From the NCBI GenBank assembly GCA_030728985.1, contig JANQYI010000015.1, positions 36,027 to 100,026 of the forward strand: DNA of 64,000 nt, in the 5' to 3' direction. The position numbers were made by a program, and so were the translations under genes. The stretch comes from Burkholderiaceae bacterium. Lineage in GTDB: Bacteria; Pseudomonadota; Gammaproteobacteria; Burkholderiales; Burkholderiaceae_B. Each line of letters opens with the position of its first letter. The stretch's first letter is position 1. Positions 1-8,513 of the stretch are shown in pieces. The notes beneath the pieces were generated by a model. It ran no database searches. It was given only the letters and a program-made list of their open reading frames with translations, and had not been told where the DNA came from.

Positions 1-743
1 CCTTGAGCACCCGCATTGATAAAAGCTTGAACGGCCACGCCATCACCGCCTGCGTAGCTGTAGGCAATATCCACGCGCGGAAATTGCGCGATATTTCTCA
101 GATCAAACTCGGTATCAGGTGTATGTCGACGCGTTGGCGTACGGTATATGACGATACGATCGCCATCGACATGTCCGAGCACGCCGAAATCCGGTGATCT
201 AAACGTTTGCAGGCGTCCATTTGACGTTTTAGTGACCTCGCGCGCGGATTGAATTTCATCGTTCAAGCAGACAAGTACACCCAGATTACGTGCCTCAGGG
301 CAGGCCGCTAAGCGCACCGCGTTGTAAATGTTCATCCCAGCGTCGGTTGAAAGCGCGCTGGCCGGACGTTGCGCACCCGTCAACACCACGGGAATCTCTG
401 TCTTGAGCCCCAAGTTCAGCGCATAGGCGGTTTCCTCTAAGGAAGAGGTGCCGTGCAATATCGCTATCCCTGCCAAATCCGGATGATCGGAGATCAGTTT
501 GGCGATCACTTCAGCTAATTTTTTCCATTGAGGGAAACTCACCGCCGTTGAAAGCAAGGTGTCAAAAGCGACAGGGATCACATCGGCGATTGTGTGTGCT
601 TGAGGAAATTTCTCTAGCATTCCGTGCGCGTCGAGTCTCGTTCCCGAGGAGCTGTATTCAAATAAGTCGAGTTCGCCTAAAGTGCTAATCGAGGTAATGG
701 TTCCTCCCGTACTGATTAAAGCGATTTTTGGTTTTGTTGTCAT
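1..743 (-). CDS. Type I/II L-asparaginase family protein, C-terminus cut by window edge
   Basis: The frame opens at an ATG at 743 and stays open for 247 codons to the left edge, so the C-terminal part lies outside. It starts with the asparaginase N-terminal signature TGGTI (residues 13-17), which carries the first catalytic Thr. The second signature reads HGTSSLEETAY (97-107), followed by TGAQRP and DAGMNIYNAV, which matches the family order. The family hydrolyses L-Asn to Asp and ammonia. The second block is usually HGTDT, and here the catalytic Asp and the next Thr are both Ser, so activity or substrate range may differ. No signal peptide is visible, so it is probably cytoplasmic. It is the last gene seen in a minus-strand group with a crotonase and an AEC transporter. 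Confidence 0.88.
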   Translation of the reverse strand, partial: MTTKPKIALISTGGTITSISTLGELDLFEYSSSGTRLDAHGMLEKFPQAHTIADVIPVAFDTLLSTAVSFPQWKKLAEVIAKLISDHPDLAGIAILHGTSSLEETAYALNLGLKTEIPVVLTGAQRPASALSTDAGMNIYNAVRLAACPEARNLGVLVCLNDEIQSAREVTKTSNGRLQTFRSPDFGVLGHVDGDRIVIYRTPTRRHTPDTEFDLRNIAQFPRVDIAYSYAGGDGVAVQAFINAGAQ

Positions 744-803
744 TTGCGTTCCATCATGATGGTTAAACTTTACTTTTGTTCAAGGTCGAGCAGGTAAAAA
801 ATG

Positions 804-1586
804 TTATCGACCATGAAAGATTGCTTGTCGTTTTTCTTTCCAGGCCGCAGCCCCTTCTTTGATATCGTCAGACTGTTCAGAGTGCAGCACAGCTTGTTCA
901 ATGGCGCTTTGATCGATCTGCCCGCGGGCGATCAGGTTGAGGTGTTTTTTAATGCCAAGCAGCGCGAGCGGAGCCATGCCAGCCAGCTGCTGGGTCAATT
1001 GATCGACATGCGCATTCAATTTTTCCGGCTCAACCAGTTCAGTTAAAAAGCCTATTTCTTTCATCTCTGCAGCGTCTATTTTCTCCGCGGTCAAAAAAAG
1101 TCTTTTAGCTTGATTCAGCCCTAAGCGTGTGATGTATCGCACCATGCCGCCTGGATAAAAATGCAGTCCTAACTTTGCGGCAGGCATAAACATGTTGCTT
1201 GCGGTGCTGCCCACTCGAAAATCACAAGCCAAGCTCAAATCTGTGCCGCCGCCATATACACCCCCATTGATCGCGGCGATCGTGACCGGCCGCGCTTGCT
1301 CAAGGAGATCCACTGTTTCACCAAAATACAAGGATGATGGAGCGCTTTCAGCCGCGAGTGATGAAATATCGTAGCCGCTACAGAAATATTTACCTTCGGC
1401 GAGTACCCGTAAGACCAACACCTCAGAATTAGCATTCACAAGCTTGAGGTGTGATTGAATATCCGCGAGATCTGTTGGACTGAGACGATTGGCATAATCA
1501 GGATTGCACAGTCGCAAGGTGGCCACTGCACCCTGGATCGTCAGCTGAGGTGACGTTGATGTTTGCTTTAAAAGGGAGGGTGTCAT
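804..1586 (-). CDS. Enoyl-CoA hydratase/isomerase (crotonase) family protein
   Basis: This 260-residue protein has the usual crotonase length. The oxyanion-hole segments are visible: FCSGYD at 68-73 and the glycine-rich NGGVYGGG stretch from 107 followed by TDLSLACD. The superfamily uses an acyl-CoA thioester enolate. The two Glu residues of true hydratases are not seen: the first position is Asp116 and the second region (FMPAAKLGL, 133-141) has no acidic residue. Simple enoyl-CoA hydration is therefore doubtful, and isomerase, hydrolase or decarboxylase-like chemistry is possible. It lies 34 bp downstream of the AEC transporter on the same strand and 60 bp upstream of the asparaginase gene. 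The substrate is unknown. Confidence 0.85.
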   Translation of the reverse strand: MTPSLLKQTSTSPQLTIQGAVATLRLCNPDYANRLSPTDLADIQSHLKLVNANSEVLVLRVLAEGKYFCSGYDISSLAAESAPSSLYFGETVDLLEQARPVTIAAINGGVYGGGTDLSLACDFRVGSTASNMFMPAAKLGLHFYPGGMVRYITRLGLNQAKRLFLTAEKIDAAEMKEIGFLTELVEPEKLNAHVDQLTQQLAGMAPLALLGIKKHLNLIARGQIDQSAIEQAVLHSEQSDDIKEGAAAWKEKRQAIFHGR

Positions 1587-1620
1587 AGTAGGTACTTAGA
1601 AAAATAATATAAGTTGAGGC

Positions 1621-2571
1621 TCATAGTTCTTGGCTGATCCAGGCGACGAGCGCCGAAAGGGTGACGACCGATAACACCGTAGAGATCAAAATGGCACGCC
1701 CACTCGTGGAGGCGTCCCGTTGATAGAGTTGCGCGAGCATAAAGGGACCGGTTCCGACAGGAAGCGCAGCTGCCAAAATTGCCACCATGGCCCATAGTTT
1801 AGGCACATCAAAGACGTACAAAACTAAAATTGCTGTCAAAGCAGGCTGAAAAAGCAGCTTCAGAATGACGATTCTCATCACTTCAGGACCCGCCCTTTGC
1901 TGGGTTGTTTGTCCGAGAAATAAGCCGATCGCGATCAAGGCGCATGGGGTTGAAGCGTCGCCAAGCAGACCAATGTAGCGGGCAGCGGGTGCTGGCATAG
2001 GCCACTGCATGAAGGACCATAGCACGCCTAAAACGGGCGCCACTAAAAGTGGATTGCGCAGCATAGAGCCAATAATTTTTCTCAGAGTGGGTCCGATTTT
2101 TGCATGTTCAAGGCGTTGTAACTCAATGAGCGTGATGGTGACGGCAAAAAGTAATGAAACAGTGAAAACAGCCGTAATCACTGAAGGGCCGAGCCCGGCT
2201 TGACCAAACACCATGAGACAAAGAGGAATGCCCATAAATCCCGCATTTCCATAGGCTGAGCTCATACTGTTAATCAGTTTATCTATTGGTGCGACATGTG
2301 GATCGCGAGAAATCAAGGCACACAGGGCTGCCGTTCCAAACATCCCTATTGCAAAAGACCAAAAGAATCCTGGCTGCGCAAGATCAGCAAGCTCTGCTGT
2401 TGACATTGCGGAAAAGAGTTGCGCCGGCAAAGCAAGATAAATGACGAAATTATTTAAACCTTCGCGACTCGACGGCCCAAGAAAATTGCGTTTTGTGCAG
2501 ATCCAGCCCGTCAGGATCAAGGCAAACACCGGAAAGGCAGCGTCAATGACCGCAGCAAACATGGCTGGCAA
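1621..2571 (-). CDS. AEC-family (auxin efflux carrier-like) membrane transporter
   Basis: The 316-residue hydrophobic protein has about ten predicted membrane segments in two halves. It opens with a segment ending GWICTKRNFL and continues with LNNFVIYLALPAQLF, typical of the AEC/MdcF-like permease family. Family members export or import small organic acids such as malonate or malate, but nothing here defines the substrate. It heads a possible minus-strand transcription unit with the crotonase and asparaginase genes. A tiny membrane ORF lies directly upstream. The inner-membrane location is an inference from hydropathy. Confidence 0.85.
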   Translation of the reverse strand: MPAMFAAVIDAAFPVFALILTGWICTKRNFLGPSSREGLNNFVIYLALPAQLFSAMSTAELADLAQPGFFWSFAIGMFGTAALCALISRDPHVAPIDKLINSMSSAYGNAGFMGIPLCLMVFGQAGLGPSVITAVFTVSLLFAVTITLIELQRLEHAKIGPTLRKIIGSMLRNPLLVAPVLGVLWSFMQWPMPAPAARYIGLLGDASTPCALIAIGLFLGQTTQQRAGPEVMRIVILKLLFQPALTAILVLYVFDVPKLWAMVAILAAALPVGTGPFMLAQLYQRDASTSGRAILISTVLSVVTLSALVAWISQEL

Positions 2572-2613
2572 AAATGAGAAATTAAGATGTCTTAGTGTAG
2601 CGCTTTGAGCTGT

Positions 2614-2724
2614 TCAACATGCCTTGTCGCGTTTGCTCAGCAATAATAAGTAGACTAGGAAAGCGAGACCGAGCAGAATCGTCATCAGTAGCGCTGTCGA
2701 CGCCATATGGATGGATGTAATCAT
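2614..2724 (-). CDS. Possible 36-residue single-span membrane protein
   Basis: An open frame starts at an ATG at 2724 (alternative ATG at 2708) and ends at TGA 2614-2616, 42 bp upstream of the AEC transporter start on the same strand. The product has a short N-terminus, one hydrophobic span from about residue 8 to 29, and a positively charged tail ending SKRDKAC, as a real small membrane protein would. No ribosome-binding site is obvious and its 5' end overlaps the divergent acetyltransferase start by 2-14 bp. I do not recognise a family. It could be a chance ORF. Confidence 0.3.
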   Translation of the reverse strand: MITSIHMASTALLMTILLGLAFLVYLLLLSKRDKAC

Positions 2725-3157
2725 GAGCCAGGGTAGTATTGAAATAAGGATAGGGGCATGGAGCGAATTGAGCCAGGCCGCTTCTGCAATTCGTTATGAG
2801 GTCTTTGTTCACGAACAGCACGTGCCTCTTGAGTTGGAGCTTGATGAAATGGACGTCCTCAGTGTGCATGCGCTAGCTGTTGATGCACAGGGAAGGGGGC
2901 TCGCCACAGGGCGATTGCTTCCGGATGGCCATATCGGCCGGATGGCTGTTTTGCAAGCGGAACGAAAAAAAGGCCTAGGCGCTCAGGTCCTTAGGGCCTT
3001 GATCGAGGTCGCCAAGCGCAAGGCTTATCCAGAAGTCATTCTTGGCGCCCAGTTGCATGCCAAAGGGTTTTATGTCCGGCAGGGTTTTATAGAATTCGGT
3101 GATGTTTTTATGGATGCCAACATTCCGCATATCATGATGAGAATGCCGTTAGTCTGA
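2711..3157 (+). CDS. GNAT-family N-acetyltransferase (YjcF/ElaA-like)
   Basis: This 148-residue protein has the GNAT fold pattern: an N-terminal IRYEVFVHEQHVP segment as in ElaA/YjcF-like proteins, a central beta-strand GRMAVLQAERKKGLGAQVL carrying the acetyl-CoA loop (R/K-x-x-G-x-G/A), and a C-terminal HAKGFYVRQGFIEFG motif. The enzyme would transfer acetyl from acetyl-CoA to an amine, acceptor unknown. The start may be ATG 2711 or ATG 2723 (MSQGSIEIR); neither has a strong ribosome-binding site and the second is closer to the domain boundary. It is divergent from the AEC group. Confidence 0.88.
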   Translation: MDVIMSQGSIEIRIGAWSELSQAASAIRYEVFVHEQHVPLELELDEMDVLSVHALAVDAQGRGLATGRLLPDGHIGRMAVLQAERKKGLGAQVLRALIEVAKRKAYPEVILGAQLHAKGFYVRQGFIEFGDVFMDANIPHIMMRMPLV

Positions 3158-3216
3158 TCGAGACGGTGATGAGTCTGGATATTTCACTGATAAAAATGAA
3201 TAAATCGCTCGATCTT

Positions 3217-3240
3217 TAAAGCAACAGGTATTTTGCTTTA
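3217..3240 (-). terminator. Hairpin 3' of tRNA-Leu(CAG), possible weak terminator
   Basis: An 8-bp inverted repeat (3217-3224 with 3233-3240, loop of 8) lies 8 bases beyond the CCA end of the minus-strand tRNA. In the tRNA direction it is followed only by a short mixed A/T stretch, so it may be a processing hairpin or a weak terminator. Confidence 0.4.
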
Positions 3241-3248
3241 CACTTCAA

Positions 3249-3333
3249 TGGTGCCCAGGAGAGGACTCGAACCTCCACACCTTGCGGCACACGGACCTGA
3301 ACCGTGCGCGTCTACCAATTCCGCCACCTGGGC
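3249..3333 (-). tRNA. tRNA-Leu (anticodon CAG)
   Basis: The minus strand reads GCCCAGGTGGCGGAATTGG and folds as a class II tRNA: 7-bp acceptor stem GCCCAGG/TCTGGGC-like closing with encoded CCA, the Leu-type D arm GGTAGACGC, an anticodon loop TTCAGGT (CAG), a long variable arm and the T loop TTCGAGT. CCA is encoded (3249-3251). The 5' end is only 42 bp from the divergent rnr start. Confidence 0.97.
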
Positions 3334-3354
3334 CTATCTTTTATTAAGCCGTGA

Positions 3355-3382
3355 ATTATAAGCGAGATTCAAACTTTGGCAA
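3355..3382 (-). promoter_or_regulatory. Sigma-70 promoter of tRNA-Leu(CAG)
   Basis: On the minus strand TTGCCA (3382-3377, five of six matches to TTGACA) is separated by 16 bases from a perfect TATAAT (3360-3355). Transcription would begin near 3348, about 15 bases before the mature tRNA 5' end, an ideal position. The -35 box lies over the TTG start codon proposed for rnr. Confidence 0.75.
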
Positions 3383-5865
3383 ATCGCCTTCCCCCCCTCT
3401 CAAAGAACGGCCGCGCTCATACAGCCAACCCCGAACTTCCTACCGATTTTGATCCAGCCGTACCGAGCCGAGAGGAAATTTTAGAGGCGTTGCGCGCTGC
3501 GCTGGTGCCGCTTTCTCCCGCTGATCTCGCCACGCGCCTCGGTCTGGAGACCGAAGAGACCCTCAAGGGTTTTGATCGTCGTCTTGCTGCGATGGAGCGT
3601 GATGGCCAGTTGATGCCTAATCGCAAAGGCGTCCTCTTACTGGCGAACAAACTGGACTTCGTCGCAGGTCGCGTTCAAGGTCATCGCGATGGCTTTGGAT
3701 TTTTGGTGCGCGATGGTAGTGGACCCGATCTTTTCCTTTCACCGCGTGAAATGCTCAAGGTACTCCACGGCGATCGCGTGCTCGTCAAGCCGACGGGCGA
3801 GTATCGTGGCAAACCTGAGGCGACGATTGTCGAGGTGATTGAGCGTCGCACCAACCGTTTAGTTGGTCGTTTTCTTAACGAGCGTGGATTGAATATTGTG
3901 GTTCCCGAGGATCAGCGCATCAAGCATGATGTGCTCATTCCTCCGACTGATACGGGTGGAGCGCAGCACGGTCAGGTCGTTTCTGTCGACATCATTGAGC
4001 AGCCGACCCGCCATACCCAGCCTTTAGGTCGCGTCGCTGAAATTCTGGGTGAGATTGACGATCCCGGCATGGAAATTGAAATTGCCGTGCGCAAATTCGA
4101 TGTCCCGGTCGAGTTTTCCGATGCCGCTTTACGTCAAACAGAAAAATTGCCTGACATGGTTCGTAAACAGGATCTTAAAGATCGTGTTGACCTGCGTGAT
4201 GTGGCATTCATCACGATTGATGGCGAAGATGCACGCGATTTTGACGATGCTGTGTATTGTGAACAGGTCGATCTAGGGACGGGGCGTAAGCGTCCTGCAT
4301 GGCGTTTACTGGTGGCGATTGCCGATGTCAGTCATTACGTCACCCCCGAGGATGCCTTGGATATTGACGCACGCATCCGCGGCACGAGCGTCTATTTTCC
4401 GCGCCGTGTGATTCCGATGTTGCCCGAAAAGCTCTCAAACGGTTTGTGTTCGCTCAAACCCGATGTGGATAGGCTGGTATTGGTCTGCGATATGGTGATC
4501 CCTTTGACCGGCGCCAAGGCCGGTTCTGTGGCTGCATATCAGTTTTACAACGCAGTCATTCATTCCCATGCGCGTACTACTTACAACCAGGTATGGGAAA
4601 CGTTGCAACAACCTCAAGGTCCTGTTGCGCGAAGTTTTTCTCATGTGACGGCTCAAATTCAAGGCTTGTATTCTGTATTTCAACTGCTTCAGCTTTCGCG
4701 TAAAGAGCGTGGAGCGATCGATTTTGATACGGTTGAAACTAAAATCGTTTGTAATGAATTGGGACGCATCGAGAAAATTATCGGTCTGGTTCGAAACGAT
4801 GCCCATCGTCTGATCGAAGAGTGCATGCTGGCGGCTAATACATGTGCCGCTGACTTCATGACACGTAGTAAACACATAGGTTTATATCGCGTTCACGAAG
4901 GCCCTACAACGGACAAACTTAAAGCCTTGCGTGAATTTTTGCGCACACTCGGCTTGAGTCTGGGTGGCGGCGCGGAGCCCTCGGCGAAGGACTATGGAGT
5001 TTTACTGGACAAAGCGCGCGCGCGCCCCGACTATGCATTGCTGCAAACAATGTGCTTGCGTTCTATGCAGCAAGCGATTTATGGTCCCGATAATATGGGT
5101 CATTTCGGATTGTCCTATCCGGCATATACCCACTTCACCTCGCCGATCCGGCGTTACCCGGACTTGCTCACCCATCGAGTGATCAAGGCCTTACTCAAAG
5201 GTGAGCGCTATCAACCTGCTCTTCACGGTTTTGTGGCCGCGCCAGGCGCGACGAAACAGGAATACGAACATGACTTGTGGGAACGTCTCGGCTTGATGCT
5301 CTCCGGCACCGAACGTCGTGCCGATGAGGCTTCGCGCGACGTTGAAGCATGGCTCAAATGCTGGTTTGTCAAAGAGCGTGTGGGCGAGACCTTTAGCGGA
5401 CGCGTGACGGGTGTGGCGAGTTTTGGTATTTTTGTGACGCTTGATACGTTGCATGTTGAAGGGATGGTGCACGTTTCAGAGTTGGGTACTGAGTATTTTC
5501 AATTCAATGAGTCTTTGCACGAGTTGCGCGGTGAGCGAACAGGTATGCGCTACCGTTTGACCGATGCCGTGCAAGTTCAGGTGGCGCGCGTTGACTTGGA
5601 GGCTCGTCGCATTGAGTTTCGTTTGGTCACAGGCACAAGCTTTGTCGCCTTACGCAAGGCAGCTGCGCGTCCTGACGAAGCAGTGGCCCGTCGTGTTAAA
5701 AAAGCAGCCTCGACAAAACCTGCTGAGTTGCAAGGTAAAGTTGCTAGTGTGCGACGTGCCGAAGCAAAAAAAGCCGTTAAACAAGAAACTGCGCGCCCGA
5801 GTAAAAAGTTGCTGCGGGCCAATAAAAGCGCAGGTGTTAAAAAATCTGCCCGAAAAGGACGCTAG
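3376..5865 (+). CDS. rnr: Ribonuclease R (3'-5' exoribonuclease, RNB family)
   Basis: This 829-residue protein has RNase R length and order: an N-terminal helix-turn-helix-like region (about 30-90), cold-shock OB domains, the RNB catalytic domain with the acidic metal cluster in [12 protein letters not shown], an S1 domain (from [15 protein letters not shown]) and a Lys/Ala-rich basic tail of about 70 residues. It degrades structured RNA 3' to 5'. The start is a TTG at 3376; upstream in frame there is a stop (3352-3354) and no ATG or GTG before 3376, and the next in-frame ATG falls well inside the conserved N-terminal region. rlmB follows 10 bp downstream, so the two are probably cotranscribed. 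Confidence 0.96.
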   Translation: MANRLPPLSKNGRAHTANPELPTDFDPAVPSREEILEALRAALVPLSPADLATRLGLETEETLKGFDRRLAAMERDGQLMPNRKGVLLLANKLDFVAGRVQGHRDGFGFLVRDGSGPDLFLSPREMLKVLHGDRVLVKPTGEYRGKPEATIVEVIERRTNRLVGRFLNERGLNIVVPEDQRIKHDVLIPPTDTGGAQHGQVVSVDIIEQPTRHTQPLGRVAEILGEIDDPGMEIEIAVRKFDVPVEFSDAALRQTEKLPDMVRKQDLKDRVDLRDVAFITIDGEDARDFDDAVYCEQVDLGTGRKRPAWRLLVAIADVSHYVTPEDALDIDARIRGTSVYFPRRVIPMLPEKLSNGLCSLKPDVDRLVLVCDMVIPLTGAKAGSVAAYQFYNAVIHSHARTTYNQVWETLQQPQGPVARSFSHVTAQIQGLYSVFQLLQLSRKERGAIDFDTVETKIVCNELGRIEKIIGLVRNDAHRLIEECMLAANTCAADFMTRSKHIGLYRVHEGPTTDKLKALREFLRTLGLSLGGGAEPSAKDYGVLLDKARARPDYALLQTMCLRSMQQAIYGPDNMGHFGLSYPAYTHFTSPIRRYPDLLTHRVIKALLKGERYQPALHGFVAAPGATKQEYEHDLWERLGLMLSGTERRADEASRDVEAWLKCWFVKERVGETFSGRVTGVASFGIFVTLDTLHVEGMVHVSELGTEYFQFNESLHELRGERTGMRYRLTDAVQVQVARVDLEARRIEFRLVTGTSFVALRKAAARPDEAVARRVKKAASTKPAELQGKVASVRRAEAKKAVKQETARPSKKLLRANKSAGVKKSARKGR

Positions 5866-5875
5866 GAATACATCG

Positions 5876-6616
5876 ATGGCAGCTACTCAAATGCTCGCAG
5901 GTTTTCATGCTGTGATTGCTCGCCTTCGGCAAGCGCCCGAGACGATTCGTGAGGTCTATGTTGAAGCGCAACGCAAAGACAAGCGGATGCAGTCTCTGGT
6001 TGACCTGGTCAGCAAGGCAGGACGTCCTGTGCATCTTGTGGGTGCGGAGCGACTGGATGGTTTGTCTGGAGGCTCCCGGCATCAAGGCGTGGTGGCCGTA
6101 GCCGACGTGCGCAAATTGGCCGATGATCTGGATGATGTGCTGGACGGCGTCGAGGGGCCTGCATTGCTACTGATTTTGGATGGTGTGACAGATCCCCACA
6201 ATCTTGGTGCTTGCTTAAGGACTGCCGATGCCGCAGGCGTTCATGCTGTCGTTGCCCCGAGAGATCGCGCGGTGGGTCTCAATACCACGGTACAACGCGT
6301 CGCTTGCGGCGCAGCCGAGTCTGTCCCCTACATTATGGTGACTAACTTAGCTCGAACCATGCGCGAGTTGAAAGATCGTGATGTCTGGTTGGTTGGAACA
6401 GATGATCAAGCTTCCGAAAGTATTCATCAAACGCAAGGCAAACGATCCATGGGGTGGGTGATGGGCGCCGAAGGCGAGGGGATGCGTCGCCTGACACGCG
6501 AAACTTGTGATGAACTGGTGCACATTCCCATGCTTGGCAGTGTTGAGAGCCTAAACGTCAGCGTGGCGACGGCTATTTGCTTATATGAAACAGTCAGGCA
6601 ACGTCGCCTCTCATGA
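5876..6616 (+). CDS. rlmB: 23S rRNA (guanosine-2'-O-)-methyltransferase RlmB
   Basis: This 246-residue SpoU-class methyltransferase has all three SPOUT motifs: [16 protein letters not shown] (motif 1, Asn109 and Arg115), [10 protein letters not shown] (motif 2, from 197) and [11 protein letters not shown] (motif 3, from 221). It methylates the ribose of G2251 in 23S rRNA in E. coli. The ATG at 5876 is chosen over the longer open frame because AGGAA lies 7 bases upstream and the protein then starts [13 protein letters not shown], as in RlmB; the upstream frame overlaps rnr. It follows rnr by 10 bp. Confidence 0.96.
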   Translation: MAATQMLAGFHAVIARLRQAPETIREVYVEAQRKDKRMQSLVDLVSKAGRPVHLVGAERLDGLSGGSRHQGVVAVADVRKLADDLDDVLDGVEGPALLLILDGVTDPHNLGACLRTADAAGVHAVVAPRDRAVGLNTTVQRVACGAAESVPYIMVTNLARTMRELKDRDVWLVGTDDQASESIHQTQGKRSMGWVMGAEGEGMRRLTRETCDELVHIPMLGSVESLNVSVATAICLYETVRQRRLS

Positions 6617-6640
6617 CCTTTTCGAGTGGCTTATTCAACT

Positions 6641-6672
6641 AAACTGTCGTTTTTAATTCAACAGTTTTTATT
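6641..6672 (+). terminator. Weak intrinsic terminator candidate after rlmB
   Basis: AAACTGT (6641-6647) and ACAGTTT (6661-6667) form a 7-bp stem with a 13-base loop, followed by a short T-rich stretch. The large loop and A/T-rich stem make it weak. Confidence 0.3.
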
Positions 6673-6683
6673 GAGTATTTTTC

Positions 6684-7925
6684 ATGGCAAAGCACGGATT
6701 TACCACAACTATTTTGCATGGCGACCGCAGGCTCCAAGTTGAGCATGGTGCGGTGCACAAGCCAATCCATACTTCTACTCAGTATGCCTATCCAGATGCG
6801 AGAGAGTTGGCTGCCGTTTTTCAAGGCAAGCCCGGCTTCACTTATGCGCGTCAAGGGACACCTACAACAGATGCCTTGGAAAAAAAGATCACGGCGATGG
6901 AGGGTGGTGTCGCGAGTTTGAGCTTTGCGACAGGAATGGGTGCCTTGGCTGCCTTGTTCACGACGCTTCTCAGATCAGGGGATCACCTGGTATCAAGTCA
7001 ATTTATTTTTGGTAATACGAATAGTCTCTTTGGAACCCTAGAGTTGCTCGGGATTGAGTTGACCTTGGTCGATCCTACGGATATCTCTGCGGTTGCCGCT
7101 GCGATTCGTCCTAATACGCGCATGATATTTACCGAAACCATCGCCAATCCAGGCACTCAAATTGCAGATCTCGAGGCGATTGGTGCGCTTTGTGCCGAAC
7201 GGGGCTTGATGTATGTGGTCGACAATACGTTGACATCTCCTTGGCTTTTTCAGCCCAAGACGGTTGGCGCGACGTTTGTCATGAACTCTTTGTCCAAGCA
7301 TATCGGTGGTCACGCGCACGCCCTAGGGGGTGCCCTCACTGATACTGGACTTTTTGATTGGACGAAGTGTCCCAATATTTTGGATGTCTACAAAAAAGGG
7401 CCCGTGGTGGGTTGGGGGCTCACGCAAATCAAGAAAAAGGGACTGCGTGATATGGGTGCCACGCTCTCGGCAGATGCTGCGCATCGGATTGCCGTAGGCG
7501 CCGAGACACTTTCTTTGCGGTTGACCAAAATTTGTAGCAATGCCATGGCCTTGGCCACTTATTTATCCAGTCACCCTGGTGTATCAAGAGTCGCCTACCC
7601 TGGCTTGTCTAGCCACCCGCAGCATGCGCGCGCCCAAGCATTGTTTAACGGTGGCTTTGGTAATTTGATTGCCTTCGAGTTAAAAGAAGGGATTGATAGC
7701 TTTGACTTTCTTAATCGTCTTGAGGTGGTTATTTTAGCGACACATGTGGGCGATACGCGAAGTCTTGCGCTGCCTGCCGCTCAAACGATTTATTATGAAA
7801 TGGGCTCCGCTTTGCGTGCCCAAATGGGTATTGCAGAGGGTTTGATTCGCTTATCCGTCGGGATCGAAGACGAAGCTGATTTGCTCGCTGATTTCTCTCA
7901 GGCTTTTGAGCGATGTCAACAGTAA
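6684..7925 (+). CDS. Cys/Met-metabolism PLP enzyme (homoserine sulfhydrylase / cystathionine gamma-synthase family)
   Basis: This 413-residue protein is a member of the trans-sulfuration PLP family. The PLP-binding lysine is in NSLSKHIGGH (Lys205), and YARQGTPTTDALEKKI and the FATGMGALAAL cofactor segment precede it. Family members make homocysteine or cystathionine from an activated homoserine, or cleave cystathionine. Sequence alone does not say which. O-succinyl- or O-acetylhomoserine sulfhydrylase (MetZ/MetY-like) is the best guess. It lies alone, between rlmB and the HU gene, with its own flanking hairpins. Confidence 0.9.
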   Translation: MAKHGFTTTILHGDRRLQVEHGAVHKPIHTSTQYAYPDARELAAVFQGKPGFTYARQGTPTTDALEKKITAMEGGVASLSFATGMGALAALFTTLLRSGDHLVSSQFIFGNTNSLFGTLELLGIELTLVDPTDISAVAAAIRPNTRMIFTETIANPGTQIADLEAIGALCAERGLMYVVDNTLTSPWLFQPKTVGATFVMNSLSKHIGGHAHALGGALTDTGLFDWTKCPNILDVYKKGPVVGWGLTQIKKKGLRDMGATLSADAAHRIAVGAETLSLRLTKICSNAMALATYLSSHPGVSRVAYPGLSSHPQHARAQALFNGGFGNLIAFELKEGIDSFDFLNRLEVVILATHVGDTRSLALPAAQTIYYEMGSALRAQMGIAEGLIRLSVGIEDEADLLADFSQAFERCQQ

Positions 7926-8007
7926 AAAATGCGTCGCTTTTTAATAATCGACCCGCTTTTAACGCATTTTTTTATTTGTTGCCAGTCTTGATCGTGATGA
8001 ATGGGGC

Positions 8008-8034
8008 GTAAACGCAATAAAATCTTGCGTTTAC
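8008..8034. repeat. Perfect 10-bp hairpin in the gap before the HU gene
   Basis: GTAAACGCAA (8008-8017) and TTGCGTTTAC (8025-8034) form a perfect 10-bp stem around a 7-base loop. It has no T-tract on the plus strand, so it is not a standard terminator for the PLP enzyme gene. Confidence 0.7.
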
Positions 8035-8049
8035 TTACATTCAAGGATT

Positions 8050-8087
8050 TTGCGGCTGCTAAGATGATTTTTTCTTGACAGCCGCAA
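8050..8087. repeat. Second hairpin in the gap before the HU gene
   Basis: TTGCGGCTG (8050-8058) pairs with CAGCCGCAA (8079-8087), 9 bp with a 20-base loop that contains a T6 run. It is 16 bp after the preceding hairpin. It could be a protein site or part of a terminator complex. Confidence 0.6.
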
Positions 8088-8128
8088 CATCCCGAGGCTT
8101 AATGACGACATGTGCTGTTGAGGTTGAA

Positions 8129-8157
8129 TTGCACTTATACGACTTGGCACGGATAAC
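8129..8157 (+). promoter_or_regulatory. Candidate promoter of the HU gene
   Basis: TTGCAC (8129-8134) and GATAAC (8152-8157) are 17 bp apart, placing a start site about 40 bp ahead of the HU ATG. The -10 is only four of six matches. Confidence 0.4.
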
Positions 8158-8201
8158 AATAATTTCCGGCTTTTTTTAACACCACAAGAGGTAACTCTAA
8201 T

Positions 8202-8474
8202 ATGAACAAAACAGAATTGATCGATCACATTGCCACTAAAGCTGACATTTCTAAAGCTGCTGCGGGTCGTTCACTTGATGCGATGATCGCGGCTGTCAAG
8301 ACAACCCTCAAAAAGGGTGGTACTGTGACACTAGTCGGTTTCGGTACCTTTGCTGTGACAGCGCGTGCTGCTCGCACTGGTCGCAACCCACGCACCGGCG
8401 AAGCCATCAAAATCAAAAAAGCCAAGGTGCCAAAGTTTCGCCCAGGCAAGGCACTCAAAGACGCCGTCAACTAA
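8202..8474 (+). CDS. hupB: DNA-binding protein HU (beta-type)
   Basis: This 90-residue protein is a full-length HU/IHF-family histone-like protein. It begins [11 protein letters not shown], contains the dimer core VTLVGFGTF and the DNA-binding arm motif [12 protein letters not shown], then [18 protein letters not shown] bends and compacts DNA and helps replication and repair. AGAGGTA lies about 9 bases before the ATG. A strong terminator follows, so it is monocistronic. Confidence 0.97.
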   Translation: MNKTELIDHIATKADISKAAAGRSLDAMIAAVKTTLKKGGTVTLVGFGTFAVTARAARTGRNPRTGEAIKIKKAKVPKFRPGKALKDAVN

Positions 8475-8485
8475 GACGTCGCGAG

Positions 8486-8513
8486 TTGCTTAAAATGTGC
8501 GGTTCGCTATAAT
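8486..8513 (+). promoter_or_regulatory. Candidate promoter of tRNA-Val, -10 inside the HU terminator loop
   Basis: TTGCTT (8486-8491) is followed after 16 bases by a perfect TATAAT (8508-8513). The TATAAT is the whole loop of the HU terminator hairpin. Transcription from here would start near 8520 and reach the tRNA at 8572. Confidence 0.5.

Noticed and set aside
4435..4875. 146-codon minus-strand ORF inside rnr
   Set aside because: It is fully antisense to the conserved RNB domain of RNase R and shows no family resemblance; it is a shadow of high coding density.
5564..5875. Upstream extension of the rlmB frame
   Set aside because: It overlaps rnr out of frame; a proper start with ribosome-binding site is at 5876.
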